Below, in pieces: positions 51,743-54,011 of a DNA stretch of 54,011 nucleotides. The stretch comes from Candidatus Sericytochromatia bacterium (lineage in GTDB: Bacteria > Cyanobacteriota > Sericytochromatia > S15B-MN24 > JAQBPE01): NCBI GenBank assembly GCA_035285325.1, contig JAYKJB010000023.1, positions 1 to 54,011 on the forward strand, written 5' to 3'. The notes beneath the pieces are model-generated. The model saw only the letters and a program-made list of their open reading frames with translations, had not been told where the DNA came from and did not search any database. Numbering within the stretch: the first letter of the stretch is position 1; each line of letters opens with the position of its first letter. Made by a program: the position numbers and the translations under genes.

Positions 51743-53638
51743 TCAGGGTTGCGCGGGTTGGCCCGCCTGCGACTTGACCCAGGCATCGAACTCGGCCTGA
51801 CGCGGATTCGTCCCGCCGATGGCCGCCAGGTAACGCGCCGCCAGCGCATGGTTACGCATCTCCGGCGGGTACGACAAGAGCACCTCATGGAGCACCTTTT
51901 TGGCCTCCTCCGTGCGTCCCAGTTCCGAGAGCGACTTTCCGTAGATCAGCATCGAGTCGCTGCCCAGGCCCTCGTTGGCGTGGGCCTCGTATACCTTGAC
52001 GGCGCCGGCGTAGTCGCCTTTCTTGGCCAGCACGCCCATCTGCCCGAAGACGTGCTGCGGCTTGAAGGGGTCGTGACGAACGGCCGCGCCGAACAAAACC
52101 TCAATGCCCGCCGCCCGCTGGCCCTCCTTCTGAACGTGCTCCGCCAGGTAATGGTATTCGCTGGCGGCACTCACCGGGCCCATGCCGCGCTGAAACGACA
52201 GGAAGCCCAGCCCCGCCACCAGGCCGAACACGGCCAGCCCAACCGGGAGCCTGGCCCCCAGTGGCAGCGGGGAAGGGGCAGGCCCCGTCGCAGAGGGGGT
52301 CAGGCAGACCAACCCCACCGCCACGACCACCACCGCAGCCAGGGCCGTCTGGGCCACGTGGAAGGGAAAGCCGAACGCACTCGAGACCGTCAGCGCCACC
52401 ATGCCACAGACCAGGCCGATCTTTTGAGGCAAGGTCCAAGAGGCGTCCCCCCGCAGGCGATGCGCCCACAGCGCCATGCCCAACACCATCAGGCCGCCAC
52501 CGATAAAGCCCAGCTCGACGAACAGCTGGAGCGGGTCCGAGTGCATCTGGTGAAAGCGCGCACCCGCCAGATTGATGCTGAGACCTTCCGGGTGCTGCTT
52601 CAGCATATGCACCACCGAGTCGACCTTCCAGCCTCCGAGCCCGTGTCCCTGCAAGGGGCGTTCCCAGAGCATCTTCACGCCCACGTCCCAGTTGCCGAGA
52701 CGGGAAAGAATGTTGCCGTCATTGCCGGCCACCAGGCGGTGCACCTTGTCGAAGAAGGCGCCGCCCAACTTCGCTGCCGTAAACAAGGTGCCCACGGCCA
52801 CGACGGCCAGCAGGGCCCACAGCTTCGGGCCCGCTTCCCGCACGCGGGTGAAGCCTTCCCGGAATCCGCCGAAGTACACCAGCGAGACCACCGCCCCGAC
52901 GCTCAGGCCAAGCGCTGCGGCGCGGGTGCCGCAGGCCACCATCACGACGAAGCCGACCAGCGCCACCAGCACGCCCACGCCCTGCCAGAAGCGCTGGCGG
53001 GCGGAGATGGCAAAGCCGAGCACGACCGGCACGCACAGCGCGAGCAACTCGGCCAGGTAATTCTGGTTGCCGAGCGAGCCCATCGGCGTGGCCACGCCAC
53101 TGGGCGCCCCGAGGGCCAGCACGGCCCCTTCCAGCACGCCACCAACCGGCACCTTGCCGCGAAACACTTCCACAAAGGGGTATTTGGCCTGCTGCATGAG
53201 GCCGAGCACACTTTCAATCGAGACCAGGGCCGCAATCACGCCGACCGTGTAGCCCACCCGTTCGCGCGGCGCGTGCTTGATCCAGTCCCAGACGGCCTGA
53301 GCCGCAAACACGTAGGCGAGCACCGTCAGCGCAAAGCGAGCGTGCAAGGCTGGGTGAGGGGCCCAGAGGGTGCTGAGGGCCACCCAGACGACAAAGGCAG
53401 CCGCCACTCGCCAGGGCCACAGGCCCCAGGCGGCCGCCCCGGGGGTTCCCCCTCGCAGGGTCTCCGCTCCCAGGCCAACGGCCGCCACGACCCAGGCCAT
53501 CGCCACGGCAAACGTTTCCGCCCCGATCTTGAACGGGTCGTCCAGGAAGCGAGGCATCCAGAAAATGGTACCCAGCACCCACAGGGGCAAGGTGAGATAG
53601 GTCAGCCGGTCCAACCAGCGCGCCAGGGTATCCGCCAT
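51743..53638 (-). CDS. O-antigen ligase family membrane protein with C-terminal TPR
   Basis: A 631-residue protein with about ten or eleven membrane segments and the WaaL/Wzy_C-type periplasmic loop: GSLGNQNYLAELLAL, RAAALGLSVGAVVSL, and HPEGLSINLAGARFHQMHSDPLQLFVELGFIGG with the typical HxDxL-like stretch. Members transfer or polymerise O-antigen or related glycans on undecaprenyl carriers; some glycosylate pilins. The last 130 residues form tetratricopeptide-like helices (FGQMGVLAKKGDYAGAVKVYEAHA, IYGKSLSELGRTEEAKKVL), an arrangement seen in several such ligases. GGAGG lies 12 bases before ATG 53638. It follows the truncated TPR gene by 25 bases, so they are co-transcribed. Confidence 0.88.
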   Translation of the reverse strand: MADTLARWLDRLTYLTLPLWVLGTIFWMPRFLDDPFKIGAETFAVAMAWVVAAVGLGAETLRGGTPGAAAWGLWPWRVAAAFVVWVALSTLWAPHPALHARFALTVLAYVFAAQAVWDWIKHAPRERVGYTVGVIAALVSIESVLGLMQQAKYPFVEVFRGKVPVGGVLEGAVLALGAPSGVATPMGSLGNQNYLAELLALCVPVVLGFAISARQRFWQGVGVLVALVGFVVMVACGTRAAALGLSVGAVVSLVYFGGFREGFTRVREAGPKLWALLAVVAVGTLFTAAKLGGAFFDKVHRLVAGNDGNILSRLGNWDVGVKMLWERPLQGHGLGGWKVDSVVHMLKQHPEGLSINLAGARFHQMHSDPLQLFVELGFIGGGLMVLGMALWAHRLRGDASWTLPQKIGLVCGMVALTVSSAFGFPFHVAQTALAAVVVVAVGLVCLTPSATGPAPSPLPLGARLPVGLAVFGLVAGLGFLSFQRGMGPVSAASEYHYLAEHVQKEGQRAAGIEVLFGAAVRHDPFKPQHVFGQMGVLAKKGDYAGAVKVYEAHANEGLGSDSMLIYGKSLSELGRTEEAKKVLHEVLLSYPPEMRNHALAARYLAAIGGTNPRQAEFDAWVKSQAGQPAQP

Positions 53639-53663
53639 GGTCGTTCAATTCCTCCGGGAAGGG

Positions 53664-54011
53664 TTATTTCTTGGCCCACTTGGGGGGCGGCATTTGAAGT
53701 TGCTGGCGCAGCTGCTCGACGGTGCGCGCCACGGAACCACGTTTCTGATAGGCCCCCGGCATGTCGAGGTACTTCTCGAACAGCGTCACGGCCTCGGCAA
53801 ACTGCTGCATTTTCAATGCCATCAAGGCGCGATTGTAAACGATCCGGGAGTCACCGGGAAAACGCTCGCCCAGCTGCGTGTACAAGGTCTTGGCCTCTTC
53901 GAAGCGCCCCGACGTCTGGTACAGCGCAGCCAGCGACAGGCTGATTTCCTGGTCCCCTGGCGCGGCCTCGAGACCTTTCTTGAGATAGGCCTCGGCATCG
54001 GGCATGCGACC
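53664..54011 (-). CDS. TPR-repeat protein (5' end cut off by the window)
   Basis: The reading frame is open from the window edge to TAA at 53664; an ATG at 54005 is in frame, but the frame also runs to the edge (GR-M), so the gene is probably longer. About 115 codons are visible. They hold two to three tetratricopeptide units (DAEAYLKKGLEAAPGD, ALYQTSGRFEEAKTLYTQL, ALMALKMQQFAEAVTLFEKYL) and a basic Gln/Pro-rich tail. It stands immediately before the O-antigen-ligase gene, which itself ends in TPR helices. Confidence 0.75.
   Translation of the reverse strand, partial: GRMPDAEAYLKKGLEAAPGDQEISLSLAALYQTSGRFEEAKTLYTQLGERFPGDSRIVYNRALMALKMQQFAEAVTLFEKYLDMPGAYQKRGSVARTVEQLRQQLQMPPPKWAKK

Overview
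The window is GC-rich bacterial DNA with dense housekeeping and envelope genes on both strands and no sign of phage, plasmid, insertion sequence or CRISPR. The octamer GCGATCGC occurs about 25 times (roughly 2 expected from base composition). This is the HIP1 palindrome typical of cyanobacterial genomes. Together with a LpxB-related protein of the type known from cyanobacteria, two AMIN-like secreted barrel proteins, many lipoproteins and an O-antigen-ligase homologue, it suggests a diderm organism of the cyanobacterial lineage. No photosynthesis genes are seen, so a non-photosynthetic branch such as Sericytochromatia is a plausible but unproven guess.

Layout. 1-1.7 kb: the end of a CxxCH-containing protein, tRNA-Lys(TTT) and a KGG-repeat stress protein. 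1.8-6.5 kb: gatA-gatB (tRNA amidotransferase) and a processive family-2 glycosyltransferase. 6.5-13 kb: RNase D, an M3 peptidase, a secreted endonuclease I, the fluoride channel CrcB, an Nfu iron-sulfur scaffold and a GMP reductase/IMPDH-family enzyme. 13-19.5 kb: two lipoproteins of unknown role, plus an esterase, an HNH nuclease and an ATP-grasp ligase in a row. 19.5-24.5 kb: an XRE regulator, PepF, class I fructose-bisphosphate aldolase, a 60-residue small protein and a TPR/zinc-ribbon protein with a 36-bp minisatellite. 24.7-30.2 kb: prfC, the LpxB-related gene, hom and thrC. 30.2-38.6 kb, all minus strand: uvrC, an M23 peptidase, ctpA, a FecR-lipoprotein-DUF881 trio and ruvC-ruvA. 38.6-46.4 kb: a 35-residue lipoprotein, yaaR, a thioesterase-selD pair, a zinc-finger membrane protein, a P-type cation ATPase and mutL. 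46.4-54 kb: two AMIN/barrel proteins bracketing a lipoprotein and nth, another lipoprotein, a tRNA with anticodon UAA, an O-antigen-ligase/TPR protein and a truncated TPR protein.

The most notable points are these. (1) selD is a full-length gene read through an in-frame UGA at 40398-40400. The UGA sits exactly at the catalytic Cys/Sec position and has a SECIS-like hairpin downstream, so the organism probably makes selenoproteins. (2) The UAA-anticodon tRNA at 51506-51579 has a short class I variable loop instead of the long arm expected of tRNA-Leu. (3) HIP1 is enriched. (4) Three genes (ruvC, mutL and an HNH nuclease) have a -10 box exactly six bases before ATG, which suggests leaderless transcripts. 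(5) Two tiny genes of 35 and 60 codons have near-ideal ribosome binding sites.
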